Positions 54,799 through 64,000 of a stretch of DNA of 64,000 nucleotides are shown in pieces; within the stretch, counting starts at the first letter, position 1, and every line of letters begins with the position of its first letter. The stretch comes from Afipia sp. (GTDB lineage: Bacteria > Pseudomonadota > Alphaproteobacteria > Rhizobiales > Xanthobacteraceae). Made by a program: the position numbers and the translations under genes. Location: the NCBI GenBank assembly GCA_024707075.1, contig JANQAK010000001.1, positions 704,001 through 768,000 on the forward strand. Direction: 5' to 3'. The notes below the pieces were generated by a model that saw nothing but the letters and a program-made list of their open reading frames with translations, did not search any database and was not told the DNA's origin.

Positions 54799-54881
54799 CC
54801 GTCATTGCGAGGAGCGCTTGCGACGAAGCAATCCAGTTCTTGTTTATGGCGCTGGATTGCTTCGCTTCGCTCGCAATGACG
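54799..54881. repeat. Palindromic repeat (CCGTCATTGCGAGGAGC type), second copy
   Basis: Same organisation as 40604-40687: CCGTCATTGCGAGGAGCG at the left, CTCGCAATGACG at the right, inner arms GCAATCCAG/CTGGATTGC. Confidence 0.85.
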
Positions 54882-54892
54882 ATGTGAGAAGC

Positions 54893-55032
54893 ACTCCCTC
54901 GCCCCGCCCTTGCGGGGAGAGGGTTGGGGTGAGGGGCGAACGCTCAGCAAACGTAAAATCAATGATTGGGCAACGAATGCCCCGCACCCGGATCGCGTTG
55001 CGATCCGACCTCTCCCCGTAAACGGGGAGAGG
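54893..55032. repeat. GC-rich palindromic repeat (CTCTCCCCGC type)
   Basis: CCCTCGCCCCGCCCTTGCGGGGAGAGGG...GTGAGGGGCG, then CCGGATCGCGTTGCGATCCG and CTCTCCCCGTAAACGGGGAGAG. With 54799-54881 it fills most of the 420-bp gap 54790-55209; no gene was found in the remainder. Confidence 0.8.
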
Positions 55033-55209
55033 TAAAAACACCTTTGCTGTCGCCACAATCTCCCGGCCGATCCCGCCTTGAGCTTGATCCCGATAGCCGT
55101 TATCAAAACGCCCAATCGCAGTGGCGGCTCTCAACCGCCTTTGGATTGCCCCGGGGAACTCGAACGCCGCGCGCCGGTGTTTGAGGGGAACGTCTTTTAA
55201 GGGGATATC

Positions 55210-56250
55210 TTGGACAGCACGATCCTTCTGTTCCTGTTGCAGGACGGAATCACGAGCGGCGCGATCTATGCGCTGCTCGGCCTCGCGCTCGTCCTCGTCT
55301 TCGCGGTCACGCGCGTGATCCTGATCCCGCAGGGCGAATTCATCACCTTCGGCGCGCTCACCTACGCCACACTCGCGGCAGGCAAGATACCGGGCACCGC
55401 GCTGCTCGCGCTCGGCATGGGCGTCATCGCCTTCGGCTTCGACATGGTCAGCGGACGCAATGCGATGACGGCGCGCAAGGTTGTCCGCTCGCTCGCGCTG
55501 AACATCCTGCTGCCGCTGGCGATCTATGGTATCGCCATGACGCTGGCCGGACAGCAGAACAGCGTCGCCGTCAATTTCCTGCTGTCGATCGTCATCGTCG
55601 CGCCAATCGGGCTTTATCTCTATCGCATCGCCTATCAGCCGATCGCCCACGCCTCGGTGCTGGTGCTGCTGATCGCATCGGTCGGCATTCATCTCGCCTT
55701 GCAGGGGCTGGGTCTGGTGTTCTTCGGGCCGGAAGGCCTGCGCGGGCCGGCGATCTCCGCTGCCGCCTTCACCATCGGGCCGCTGCGCTTCACCGGCCAG
55801 AGCCTCGGCATCTACGCCATCACCATCATTCTCATCGTCGGGCTGTGGCTGCTGTTCGGCTACACGCTCTACGGCAAGGCGCTGCGCGCCACCGCCGTCA
55901 ACCGCCTCGGTGCGCGGATCGTCGGCATCCGCACCTCGGTGTCCGGACAGTTCGCCTTCCTGCTCGCCGCCGTGATCGGCACCATCTCGGGCATCCTGAT
56001 CGTTCCCATCACCACGATCTACTACGACACCGGATTCCTGATCGGCCTGAAGGGCTTCGTCGCCGCCATCATCGGCGGCCTCGTCAGCTATCCCCTCACC
56101 GCCGTGGCCGCGCTCGTGGTCGGCATCGTCGAGGCGTTCTCCTCGTTCTACGCCAGCAACTTCAAGGAGGTCATCGTCTTCACGCTGCTGCTGCCTGTTC
56201 TCGTGCTCCGCTCGCTGGCTTCGCCAGAGGTCGATGAGGAGAACGACTAG
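55210..56250 (+). CDS. Second HAAT transporter, permease (LivH-like, enlarged)
   Basis: 346 aa, about 50 residues longer than the LivH-like permease at 48578. The N-terminus (LLQDGITSGAIYALLGLALVL) and C-terminus are LivH-like. The extra residues (about 60-125) carry additional hydrophobic stretches around GTALLALGMGVIAFG and LALNILLPLAIYGIAM. It starts with TTG 55210, with AAGGGGATATC upstream. The stop TAG (56248-56250) is in the CTAGTG left edge of paired-hairpin element C. Confidence 0.9.
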   Translation: MDSTILLFLLQDGITSGAIYALLGLALVLVFAVTRVILIPQGEFITFGALTYATLAAGKIPGTALLALGMGVIAFGFDMVSGRNAMTARKVVRSLALNILLPLAIYGIAMTLAGQQNSVAVNFLLSIVIVAPIGLYLYRIAYQPIAHASVLVLLIASVGIHLALQGLGLVFFGPEGLRGPAISAAAFTIGPLRFTGQSLGIYAITIILIVGLWLLFGYTLYGKALRATAVNRLGARIVGIRTSVSGQFAFLLAAVIGTISGILIVPITTIYYDTGFLIGLKGFVAAIIGGLVSYPLTAVAALVVGIVEAFSSFYASNFKEVIVFTLLLPVLVLRSLASPEVDEEND

Positions 56251-56414
56251 TGTGGTGGTTCGCAAGTCCGCATCGTCGTTTTCAGCGCATTCCATTTGCG
56301 GACTTGCGAACCAAAACCACACTAGAATTATATTTGTTCAGTGTCCTTTCGAATCCGAAGTTCGCTACGGAAGGCGCTGCGAGACGAGGCGAACTTCGGA
56401 TTCGGGACACTGAA
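56247..56414. repeat. Paired long-hairpin element, copy C (inside the second transporter operon)
   Basis: The left hairpin has arms 56247-56272 and 56297-56325: 26 pairs, an AAA bulge in the right arm 10 bp from the base, and a 24-nt loop. The spacer 56326-56336 is AATTATATTTG. The right hairpin has arms 56337-56365 and 56389-56414: 26 pairs, a TTT bulge in the left arm 10 bp from the base, and a 23-nt loop. The right arm ends on the A of the next gene's ATG and contains its GGGA ribosome binding site. Confidence 0.9.
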
Positions 56415-58183
56415 TGACACAGCGTCGGGCGATGATCGTGTTTGCGCTGGTGATGGCGGTGATCCCGTTCATTCCAGGCATGCCGCCGTTCTGGATCGTG
56501 CTGCTCGACAACATCGGGCTCGCGGCGCTGGTGGCGATGGGCCTCGTGCTGCTGACCGGCGTCGGCGGTCTCACCTCGTTCGGACAGGCGGCGTTCTGCG
56601 GCTTCGGCGCCTACACCACGGCGGTGCTGACCACCGGTTATGGACTGTCGCCGTGGCTGACGCTGCCGCTGGCGCTCATCGTCAGCGGCAGCGCCGCCGT
56701 GATCCTCGGCCTCATCACGGTGCGGCTGTCGGGTCATTATCTGCCGCTCGGCACCATCGCCTGGGGCATCAGTCTTTTCTATCTGTTCAGCAAGCTGGAA
56801 TTCGTCGGCCGCAACGACGGCATCTCGGGCATTCTGCCGCTCGCGCTCGGATCGCTGCAACTGACCGATCCCGGAAAAATCTACTTCGCGATCTGGCTCG
56901 CGGTCATCGTCTGCGCGCTGCTCACGATCAACCTGCTGGACTCGCGCACCGGCCGCGCCATTCGAGCTTTAAGGCGCGGCCATATCGCCGCGGAAGCATT
57001 CGGCGTTGAGACCGCGCGCGCCAAGCTGCTGGTGTTTATCTACGCGGCGGTGCTGGCGGGATTGTCAGGCTGGCTCTATGCGCATTTCCAGCGCGCGGTG
57101 AATCCGACGCCGTTCGGCCTCAACGCCAGCATCGAATATCTCTTCATCGCCGTGGTCGGCGGCGCGGGCTATGTCTGGGGCGCGGTGCTGGGTGCTAGCA
57201 TCGTTGTGGTGCTCAAGGAAATTTTGCAGAGCTACCTGCCGCTGGTGTTTCACGGCAATGCACAGTTAGAGACCGTGATCTTCGGCATCCTGCTGGTGGC
57301 ACTGTTGCAGATCGCGCCCGGCGGCATGTGGCCGAAGCTCGCCGCGCTGCTGCCGTTCAGAGTTAAAATTCCGAAACCGCAAACAGCGGACGCGCTTCCG
57401 CCACGCGCGAAGGCAATTGCCACGTCCAATACGCTGCTCGACATTCAGGCCGCGCGCAAGCAGTTCGGCGGCGTGATCGCGGTCAACGATGTGTCGTTCG
57501 ACGTGCAGGCGCGTGAGATCGTGGCGCTGATCGGGCCGAACGGCGCAGGCAAAAGCACCACGTTCAACCTGATCACCGGCGTGCTGCGCGCTTCGGGCGG
57601 CACGATTTCCGTACTCGGCAAGACTGTCGACAACGCCCCGCCGCAGGAGATCGCCAAACTCGGCGTCGCCCGCACCTTCCAGCACGTCAAGCTGGTGCCC
57701 GACATGAGCGTGCTGGAGAACGTCGCCATCGGCGCGCATCTGCGCGGCCATGCCGGTGCGATCGCCAGCATGCTGCGGCTCGACCGCAAGGACGAGGCCG
57801 GACTGCTGGCGGAAGCCGCCCGGCAGATCGTGCGCGTCGGGCTCGGCGACCAGATGCATCAGCCGGCGGGAAGCCTCTCGCTCGGCCAGCAGCGCATCGT
57901 GGAAATCGCCCGCGCGCTGTGCGTCGACCCAATCCTGTTGCTGCTCGACGAACCTGCGGCCGGGCTGCGCCACATGGAAAAGCAGAAGCTGTCGGCGCTG
58001 CTGCGCCAGTTGCGCGGCGAGGGCATGTCGGTGCTGCTTGTCGAGCACGACATGGGCTTCGTGATGGATATCGCCGACCGCATCGTGGTGCTGGAATTCG
58101 GCACCCGGATCGCGCAGGGCACGCCGGCGGAGGTGCGCGCCAATCCCGACGTCATCAAGGCGTACCTCGGGGCCGCGTCATGA
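56414..58183 (+). CDS. Second HAAT transporter, fused permease-ATPase (LivM-LivG)
   Basis: 589 aa. Residues 1-~320 are a LivM-type permease ([39 protein letters not shown]). After a linker of about 25 residues ([16 protein letters not shown]) comes a LivG-type ATPase with Walker [10 protein letters not shown] (about 372-380), signature [15 protein letters not shown], Walker [12 protein letters not shown] and end [11 protein letters not shown]. The fusion places the membrane and ATP-binding parts in one chain. The ATG is on the right arm of a long hairpin. Overlaps the next gene by ATGA. Confidence 0.93.
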   Translation: MTQRRAMIVFALVMAVIPFIPGMPPFWIVLLDNIGLAALVAMGLVLLTGVGGLTSFGQAAFCGFGAYTTAVLTTGYGLSPWLTLPLALIVSGSAAVILGLITVRLSGHYLPLGTIAWGISLFYLFSKLEFVGRNDGISGILPLALGSLQLTDPGKIYFAIWLAVIVCALLTINLLDSRTGRAIRALRRGHIAAEAFGVETARAKLLVFIYAAVLAGLSGWLYAHFQRAVNPTPFGLNASIEYLFIAVVGGAGYVWGAVLGASIVVVLKEILQSYLPLVFHGNAQLETVIFGILLVALLQIAPGGMWPKLAALLPFRVKIPKPQTADALPPRAKAIATSNTLLDIQAARKQFGGVIAVNDVSFDVQAREIVALIGPNGAGKSTTFNLITGVLRASGGTISVLGKTVDNAPPQEIAKLGVARTFQHVKLVPDMSVLENVAIGAHLRGHAGAIASMLRLDRKDEAGLLAEAARQIVRVGLGDQMHQPAGSLSLGQQRIVEIARALCVDPILLLLDEPAAGLRHMEKQKLSALLRQLRGEGMSVLLVEHDMGFVMDIADRIVVLEFGTRIAQGTPAEVRANPDVIKAYLGAAS

Positions 58184-58911
58184 CCAAGCTGCTTACCGTC
58201 GATGATGTGCATGTCTCCTACGGCAAGGTCGAGGCCGTGCGCAACGCCACGCTCGATGTCGGCGCCAACGAGATCGTCACCATCATCGGCGCCAATGGCG
58301 CGGGCAAGACCACGCTGCTCAACGCGATCATGGGCATCCTGCCGCTAACCGGCAGCGTCACCTTCGACGGACAGCAGATCGCCAAGCTCGAGATCGAGGA
58401 CCGCGTTGCGGCGGGCCTGTGCATCGTGCCCGAGCATCGCGAACTGTTCGGCACCATGACGGTGGAAGAGAACGTCCAGCTCGGCGGATTCCGCGTCTCG
58501 CGCGCCGACGCGGCGCGCGAACAGGAGCGGGTCTACACCCTGTTTCCGCGTCTGAAGGAGCGGCGCACACAACTCGCCGGCACATTGTCCGGCGGCGAGC
58601 AGCAGATGCTGGCGATGGGCCGCGCGCTGATGAGCCGGCCGCGCCTCCTGATGCTGGACGAGCCATCATTGGGCCTCGCGCCGCTGATCGTGGCGGATAT
58701 TTTCCGCACCGTCAGTGAGTTGAAGCAGGCCGGCGTATCGGTGCTGCTGGTGGAGCAGAATGCCCGCGCCGCGCTGGAGATCGCCGACCGCGCCTATGTG
58801 ATGGAGCTTGGCGAGTTCGTCATGAACGGATCGGCGAAAGACATCGGCGGCGATCCGCGCGTGGTGGCGAGCTATCTCGGATTCCAGCACACGGAAGAAA
58901 GCAGGCTCTGA
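58180..58911 (+). CDS. Second HAAT transporter, ATP-binding protein (LivF-like)
   Basis: 243 aa. Walker A GANGAGKTT, signature LSGGEQQM, Walker B LMLDEPSLGLAPL, C-terminal VVASYLGFQHTEESRL. The start at 58180 overlaps the stop of the fused gene (58180-58183). A longer open frame upstream lies inside the preceding gene in another frame and was ignored. With the TTG-start permease and the fusion protein this gives a complete membrane complex; the binding protein is probably the minus-strand gene at 60263. Confidence 0.92.
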   Translation: MTKLLTVDDVHVSYGKVEAVRNATLDVGANEIVTIIGANGAGKTTLLNAIMGILPLTGSVTFDGQQIAKLEIEDRVAAGLCIVPEHRELFGTMTVEENVQLGGFRVSRADAAREQERVYTLFPRLKERRTQLAGTLSGGEQQMLAMGRALMSRPRLLMLDEPSLGLAPLIVADIFRTVSELKQAGVSVLLVEQNARAALEIADRAYVMELGEFVMNGSAKDIGGDPRVVASYLGFQHTEESRL

Positions 58912-58940
58912 GTTCAAGCAATCGCAACACATCTATCGGG

Positions 58941-59057
58941 GCGTCCCGGCGCGGGCCGGGACCCATATTCCCTGTCGATATGATTGATGAACGATGTCTG
59001 CTATCCGTTTTAAGCAGATAGCGTAGGGGCATGGGTCCCCGCCTTCGCGGGGACGAC
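58941..59057. repeat. Diverged copy of the CGTCGTCCCGGCG inverted repeat
   Basis: GCGTCCCGGCGCGGGCCGGGACCCATA at the left and CATGGGTCCCCGCCTTCGCGGGGACGAC at the right, with a CTGCTATC.../...GATAGCG hairpin in the centre. Confidence 0.75.
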
Positions 59058-59175
59058 ATCGTATTTGTTTCCGCTTCAACGATTCTCCGAAATCATTCGG
59101 CTCAGTAGCCAGAGCCATCTAACAATATGTCTCGTTCTGGCCGATACTCTCAGGGCAATATCCTTGTGCGGGGAC

Positions 59176-60190
59176 ATGTCGATTATGGATGCGCGATCTG
59201 AGCGAAAACTAAGGTTTTTTGCGGCGTTCCTCGGAATCGGGATGCTTGGCGGCGGGGCCTTCGCCATGCATGTCGGTGTTTCCGCGCAGCAGTTCGCGAT
59301 CGGCACCATCTACGGTCTTCTGATCAGCGGTGCGATAGGCACCTTTGAAGTCCTTGCATCCTCGGGCCCGCTGCGCGACTGGCTGGGAAGCCTGCCGTTC
59401 AGTGCAAGCCTTGCGGTCCGCAGTGCGTTCTATGCAGCGGTGATTATTCCAGTGCTGTATTTCGATCTCGGGGTGCTGATCGCAGGCCAGACGCCCGATT
59501 CAAATCAGAATGTCTGGACTGCCATTATTTTCTCGGCGGTATTTTCAGTCGCGCTGAACCTGCTCTTCTCGATCACCAATATCATCGGCCCGCGCACGTT
59601 CCTGAATCTTGCAACCGGGCGCTATCATACCCCGATCGAGGAAAATCGTTTCGTTCTGTTTGTCGACATCGCGGGATCGACCGCTCTTGCGGAGCGTCTC
59701 GGCGGCATCGGCATCCACCGCTTTCTCGACAAGACCTTCCGCACCCTGACCGGAGCCGTGGTCGACTACCGGGGGAAATCCTGAACTACGTCGGCGACGA
59801 GATCATCGTCCCTGGCCCGAAGAAGCCGGAGCGATCGATAGCCGTCCATTGCAATGCTTTCTGTCGATGCGCGCGACGCTGGAACGGCTTCAAGGCAAAT
59901 TCGAAGAAGAGTTCGGCGCGGCGCCCCGAATTCGCGGCAGCCTGCATTTTGGACCCGTTATCGTCGGCGAGATCGGCGACATCAAGCGCGCCATCGTGTT
60001 CAACGGTGACATCATGAACACCGCTGCCCGGCTCGAAGAACTCAGCCGCAATGTCGAAGGTGGCTTTCTCGCCTCACGCGCGGCCATCGACCGGTTCACC
60101 TCTGCGCCCCCGGTTCCTCTGCGCGACCTCGGAATCCGGGACATCCGCGGCAAGTCGGACGGCATCGAGGTCGTCGGACTGAGCACATAA
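59176..60190 (+). pseudogene. Membrane-bound class III adenylate/guanylate cyclase, two frameshifts
   Basis: About four membrane segments (residues ~15-140) precede a class III cyclase domain starting ENRFVLFVDIAGSTALAER, with one metal Asp. After VVDYRG the frame breaks at a G-run (59771-59775): one more base gives EILNYVGDEIIV, with the second metal Asp. It breaks again at 59808-59812, where one more base gives TWPEEAGAIDSRPLQ and then an open frame to 60190 with NGDIMNTAARLEEL. The restored protein has about 338 aa and all catalytic residues. As read it is not translatable as one protein. Start ATG at 59176. Confidence 0.85.
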
Positions 60191-60211
60191 CGATTGATGC
60201 ACGGCCATAAC

Positions 60212-60239
60212 GAAAATGCCCGGCGCAAGGCCGGGCATT
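60212..60239 (-). terminator. Rho-independent terminator of the substrate-binding protein gene
   Basis: Minus strand: AATGCCCGGC, loop CTTGC, GCCGGGCATT followed by TTTC. Stem of ten perfect pairs; it also faces the cyclase gene. Confidence 0.85.
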
Positions 60240-60262
60240 CCCTCAAAGCGAAATCGGTCTGA

Positions 60263-61417
60263 TTACTTCACCACCTCATACTTGCCGTTCTTCACGGTCA
60301 GCAGGATGCGCGAGCGGTCGTCGGTGCCGAAGCGGTTCTTTTCAGTGAAGTTGTAGACGCCCTGGCTGGCCGGGATTTCCTTCTCGGTCAGAAGCGCCTG
60401 ACGGATCGCCTCGCGGAATTCCGGCGTGCCCGGCTTCGCCGTCTTCAGCGCCACCGGCACAACGCGCTTGAGCACTTCGAACGCGTCATACATATGGCCC
60501 GCGAACTGGCTGCGGGTGTTGGCGCCGTACTTCTTCTCATAGGCCGCGTTCAGGGCGAGGCCCGGCTTCTTGGTCAGCGCGCTGTCGGCCTGACCTTCCG
60601 GAGCCATCACCGGACCGGCCGCCATGATGACGCCTTCGGCCGACGGACCAGCGATGCGGATGAAGTCCATCGCCGCCGCGCCATGGGTCTGGTAGATCGT
60701 GCCCTTGTAGCCGCGATCGCGCAGCGCCGACTGTGGGAGTGCCGCACCGGTGCCCGATGCGCCGATCAGGATGGCGTCGGGATTGGCCGCCACCAGCTTC
60801 AGGACCTGACCCGCCACCGAGGTGTCGGGACGCGCGTAGCGTTCTTCAGCCACGACGGTGATGCCGCCCATGGCGCCGGTCTGGGTCTTGAGGTCGTTGA
60901 GCCACAGATCGCCGTAGGAATCCGAGAAGCCGATATAGCCGACGGTCTTCACATTGTTCTTCTTCATGTGCTCGTAGAGCACCTTGCCCATGATCGGCAC
61001 CGGCTGCGGCATCACCGTGGTCCACTTCTCGCGGGCCGGCGTGATCGGCAGCGGGGCGAGGCTGAACTGCGGCACGCCGACTTCATTGGCGACGGTGGAG
61101 ATCGCGATCGCCGGCGGCGTGGTCGAGGAGCCGATGATGATGTCGGCGTTGGACTCGGTCACGAAGCGGCGCGCATTGGTGGTGGCGTTGGTCGGGTCGC
61201 CCGCGTCATCGAGCACAATGGTCTTGATCCTGGCGCCGCCGATTTCGGTGGGTACGAACTCCAGCGCATTCTTCTCCGGCACGCCGAGCGCGGCCGCGGG
61301 GCCGGTGGTGCTGACGCTGACGCCGATGGTGATGTCCTGCGCGGCAGCCAAAGTCACGGCGCCCGGCAATGCAACGGAAGCCGCCAATACCATGGCGGTC
61401 CAGGTTAGCTTCGTCAT
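60263..61417 (-). CDS. HAAT-type ABC transporter substrate-binding protein 3
   Basis: 384 aa, Peripla_BP_6 family. The signal peptide ends in VTLAAAQ (about residue 26) and the mature start is DITIGVSVSTTGPAAALGVPE. It differs strongly from the two binding proteins of the first cluster. Start ATG 61417 follows GGGAGGACTTG. It is on the opposite strand to the second transporter operon but is the only binding protein near it. The neighbouring pobA suggests an aromatic acid ligand, as an inference from context. Confidence 0.9.
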   Translation of the reverse strand: MTKLTWTAMVLAASVALPGAVTLAAAQDITIGVSVSTTGPAAALGVPEKNALEFVPTEIGGARIKTIVLDDAGDPTNATTNARRFVTESNADIIIGSSTTPPAIAISTVANEVGVPQFSLAPLPITPAREKWTTVMPQPVPIMGKVLYEHMKKNNVKTVGYIGFSDSYGDLWLNDLKTQTGAMGGITVVAEERYARPDTSVAGQVLKLVAANPDAILIGASGTGAALPQSALRDRGYKGTIYQTHGAAAMDFIRIAGPSAEGVIMAAGPVMAPEGQADSALTKKPGLALNAAYEKKYGANTRSQFAGHMYDAFEVLKRVVPVALKTAKPGTPEFREAIRQALLTEKEIPASQGVYNFTEKNRFGTDDRSRILLTVKNGKYEVVK

Positions 61418-62914
<1,497 letters not shown>

Positions 62915-62947
62915 AGTGGGATGCTTTTAGATCGCCTGCGGTACGCC

Positions 62948-63148
62948 GTCATCCTGAGGTGCCGAAGCGAAGCGGAGGCCTTGAAGGGTGACGGCCTTTC
63001 ATCACTCGTCATCCTTCGAGGCTCGCCGAAGATGGCTCGCACCTCAGGATGACGCACCCCAACAATTTTAATTTAAAGCCAAACTCCACAGAGCCCCTCA
63101 CCGGATCGCTAAAGCGATCCGACCTCTCCCCGTCAACGGGGAGATGTG
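62948..63148. repeat. Two palindromic repeats downstream of pobA
   Basis: 62948-63053 is a copy of the GTCATCCTGAGG family (two hairpins, as at 36958). 63094-63148 has the CTCACCGGATCGCTAAAGCGATCCG and CTCTCCCCGTCAACGGGGAGATG hairpins of the CTCTCCCCGC family. Together they fill most of the gap 62915-63273; no gene is evident in the rest. Confidence 0.8.
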
Positions 63149-63273
63149 AAAAAGAGAACAACGCCGCCGCTGTTTCAAACATCCAGCATCGCGATGTTTC
63201 AAACTTGAATTCGCATGATCGCGTGACGTGTCCGCTCTATGATGATGATCATATCATCGTCCTCGCGCGACAC

Positions 63274-63717
63274 ATGACGGAGCAAATGACAGCACCAGAG
63301 ATCCCCGCCGACATTCCGCTGGGCTTCGCGCCGCATCTGCGGCGCAGCCCGGTCACCGAACCGTGGGAGCCGATCTATTTCAAAAAAACACCGGACGCCG
63401 TCATTCTTGGGTTGCGCCTTGCGAAGGCGCACACCAATTCGCGCGGACTGGCCCACGGCGGACTGATTACCACGCTGGCCGACAACGCCATGGGCCTGAG
63501 TTGCGGCCTCAAGGCGAACGAGATTCAGGGACTCGTCACCGTGAATCTCTCGATTGATTTTCTGGGCTCGGCGACTGTCGGCCAATGGCTTCAGGTCGAG
63601 ACGAATTTCATCAGGCCCGGCGGATCGCTTTATTTCGCGCAATGCTTCGTCACCGCCGACAGCGACCCGTGCGCGCGGGCCAATGCGACCTTCAAGGCGC
63701 TAAGGAAGAAGAGTTAA
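63274..63717 (+). CDS. PaaI-type thioesterase (hotdog fold)
   Basis: 147 aa. Hotdog domain with the family region NSRGLAHGGLITTLADNAMG (catalytic His-Gly-Gly part) and TVNLSIDFLGSATVG. It probably hydrolyses an acyl- or aryl-CoA; it lies after pobA but separated from it by repeats. The start at ATG 63274 is uncertain, since ATG 63286 has GGAG only three bases upstream. A frame open far upstream runs through repeats and was not used. Confidence 0.83.
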   Translation: MTEQMTAPEIPADIPLGFAPHLRRSPVTEPWEPIYFKKTPDAVILGLRLAKAHTNSRGLAHGGLITTLADNAMGLSCGLKANEIQGLVTVNLSIDFLGSATVGQWLQVETNFIRPGGSLYFAQCFVTADSDPCARANATFKALRKKS

Positions 63718-63729
63718 TCTCCCGGCTTA

Positions 63730-63824
63730 CCTCATCCTGAGGAGCGATCCGGAGGATCGCGTCTCGAAGGATGAGGTGAGCCTCATGGTTCGAGACGGCG
63801 CAAGAGCGCCTCCTCACCATGAGG
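63730..63824. repeat. Palindromic intergenic repeat pair (CCTCATCC / CCTCATGG type)
   Basis: CCTCATCCTGAGGAGCG...GTCTCGAAGGATGAGG followed by CCTCATGGTTCGAGACGG...CCTCCTCACCATGAGG. The same two hairpins, in reversed order, are at 11747-11867. Confidence 0.8.
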
Positions 63825-63842
63825 ACAACGCGCGCAGCCGTC

Positions 63843-64000
63843 TCTCACCTCGTCCCGAACCGCCAGTCCGCCTGCGCGACGACCAGATCGATGAACGTCC
63901 TGACCTTCGCCGACAGCAGCCGCGAGGTCGGATAGACCAGATGGATCGGCAGCGGCGGCGGCTCGTAGTCCGCCAGCACGATCTTCAGCCGCTTTGCTTT
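63843..64000 (-). CDS. LysR-family regulator, C-terminal fragment (window edge)
   Basis: Only the last 51 codons or so are in the window, read on the minus strand to TGA at 63845-63843. They give ...VLADYEPPPLPIHLVYPTSR... and ...KVRTFIDLVVAQADWRFG, the typical end of a LysR substrate-binding domain (AaeR/DsdC-like group). The rest lies beyond 64000. Its target cannot be told. Confidence 0.8.

Overview
The window comes from a high-GC alphaproteobacterium, most likely of the Bradyrhizobium/Afipia/Rhodopseudomonas group (Nitrobacteraceae). The evidence is gene content (CycM-type cytochrome c, a monofunctional PheA next to KdsB, YejABEF-type transporter, many HAAT-family ABC transporters, a pimelate-type beta-oxidation operon), candidate CtrA and FixK boxes, and dense intergenic palindromic repeats. 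The genus is inferred from gene content only. No rRNA, tRNA, CRISPR array, prophage or transposase gene was seen.

Region 1 (1-12.8 kb) is a complete Tad (Flp pilus) locus. Two TadE-like minor pilins and a free-standing secretin N-domain protein lie on the minus strand. They are followed on the plus strand by two nearly identical Flp pilins (a 420-bp tandem duplication), then cpaA, cpaB, cpaC, cpaD, cpaE, cpaF, tadB and tadC, with tadD convergent at the end. One tadE-like gene and cpaE each carry a single-base frameshift. Candidate CtrA boxes lie upstream of the TadE, Flp, cpaB and tadD units. Region 2 (12.9-28.2 kb) has an M17 aminopeptidase and an NlpC/P60 peptidase, a peptide ABC transporter operon (yejF, yejE, yejB and two tandem substrate-binding proteins with Tat-type signals), CycM, kdsB-pheA, a VIT1-like metal transporter divergent from a cytochrome b561 gene across a FixK/FNR box, and a luciferase-like oxidoreductase.

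Region 3 (28.2-37 kb) holds metF-metH, a small secreted protein, an exported beta-carbonic anhydrase and glycerol kinase. Region 4 (37-54.8 kb) is a catabolic island. A minus-strand beta-oxidation operon in the order of R. palustris pimFABCD, plus an SDR, is read away from an IclR regulator. The regulator is followed on the plus strand by a five-component HAAT-type ABC transporter with two substrate-binding proteins, then a glycerate kinase. The likely logic is uptake of a carboxylic or dicarboxylic acid by the transporter, CoA activation and beta-oxidation, with IclR control at a palindrome in the divergent promoter.

Region 5 (54.8-64 kb) has a second HAAT transporter (including a fused permease-ATPase), a class III cyclase gene broken by two frameshifts, a reversed substrate-binding protein, 4-hydroxybenzoate hydroxylase, a PaaI-type thioesterase and the 3' end of a LysR regulator. 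It looks like an aromatic-acid uptake and catabolism cluster.

The most unusual signal is a family of paired long hairpins, about 160-168 bp, in three copies (23948-24107, 48400-48567, 56247-56414). Each copy has two stems of about 26 bp in mirror arrangement around an AT-rich spacer. Stem sequences differ completely between copies while pairing within each stem stays essentially perfect. Most stems have a 3-nt bulge exactly 10 bp from the base, and the loops are similar across copies. In two copies the left edge supplies the stop codon of the upstream gene, and in all three the right hairpin lies on or just before the next gene's start.
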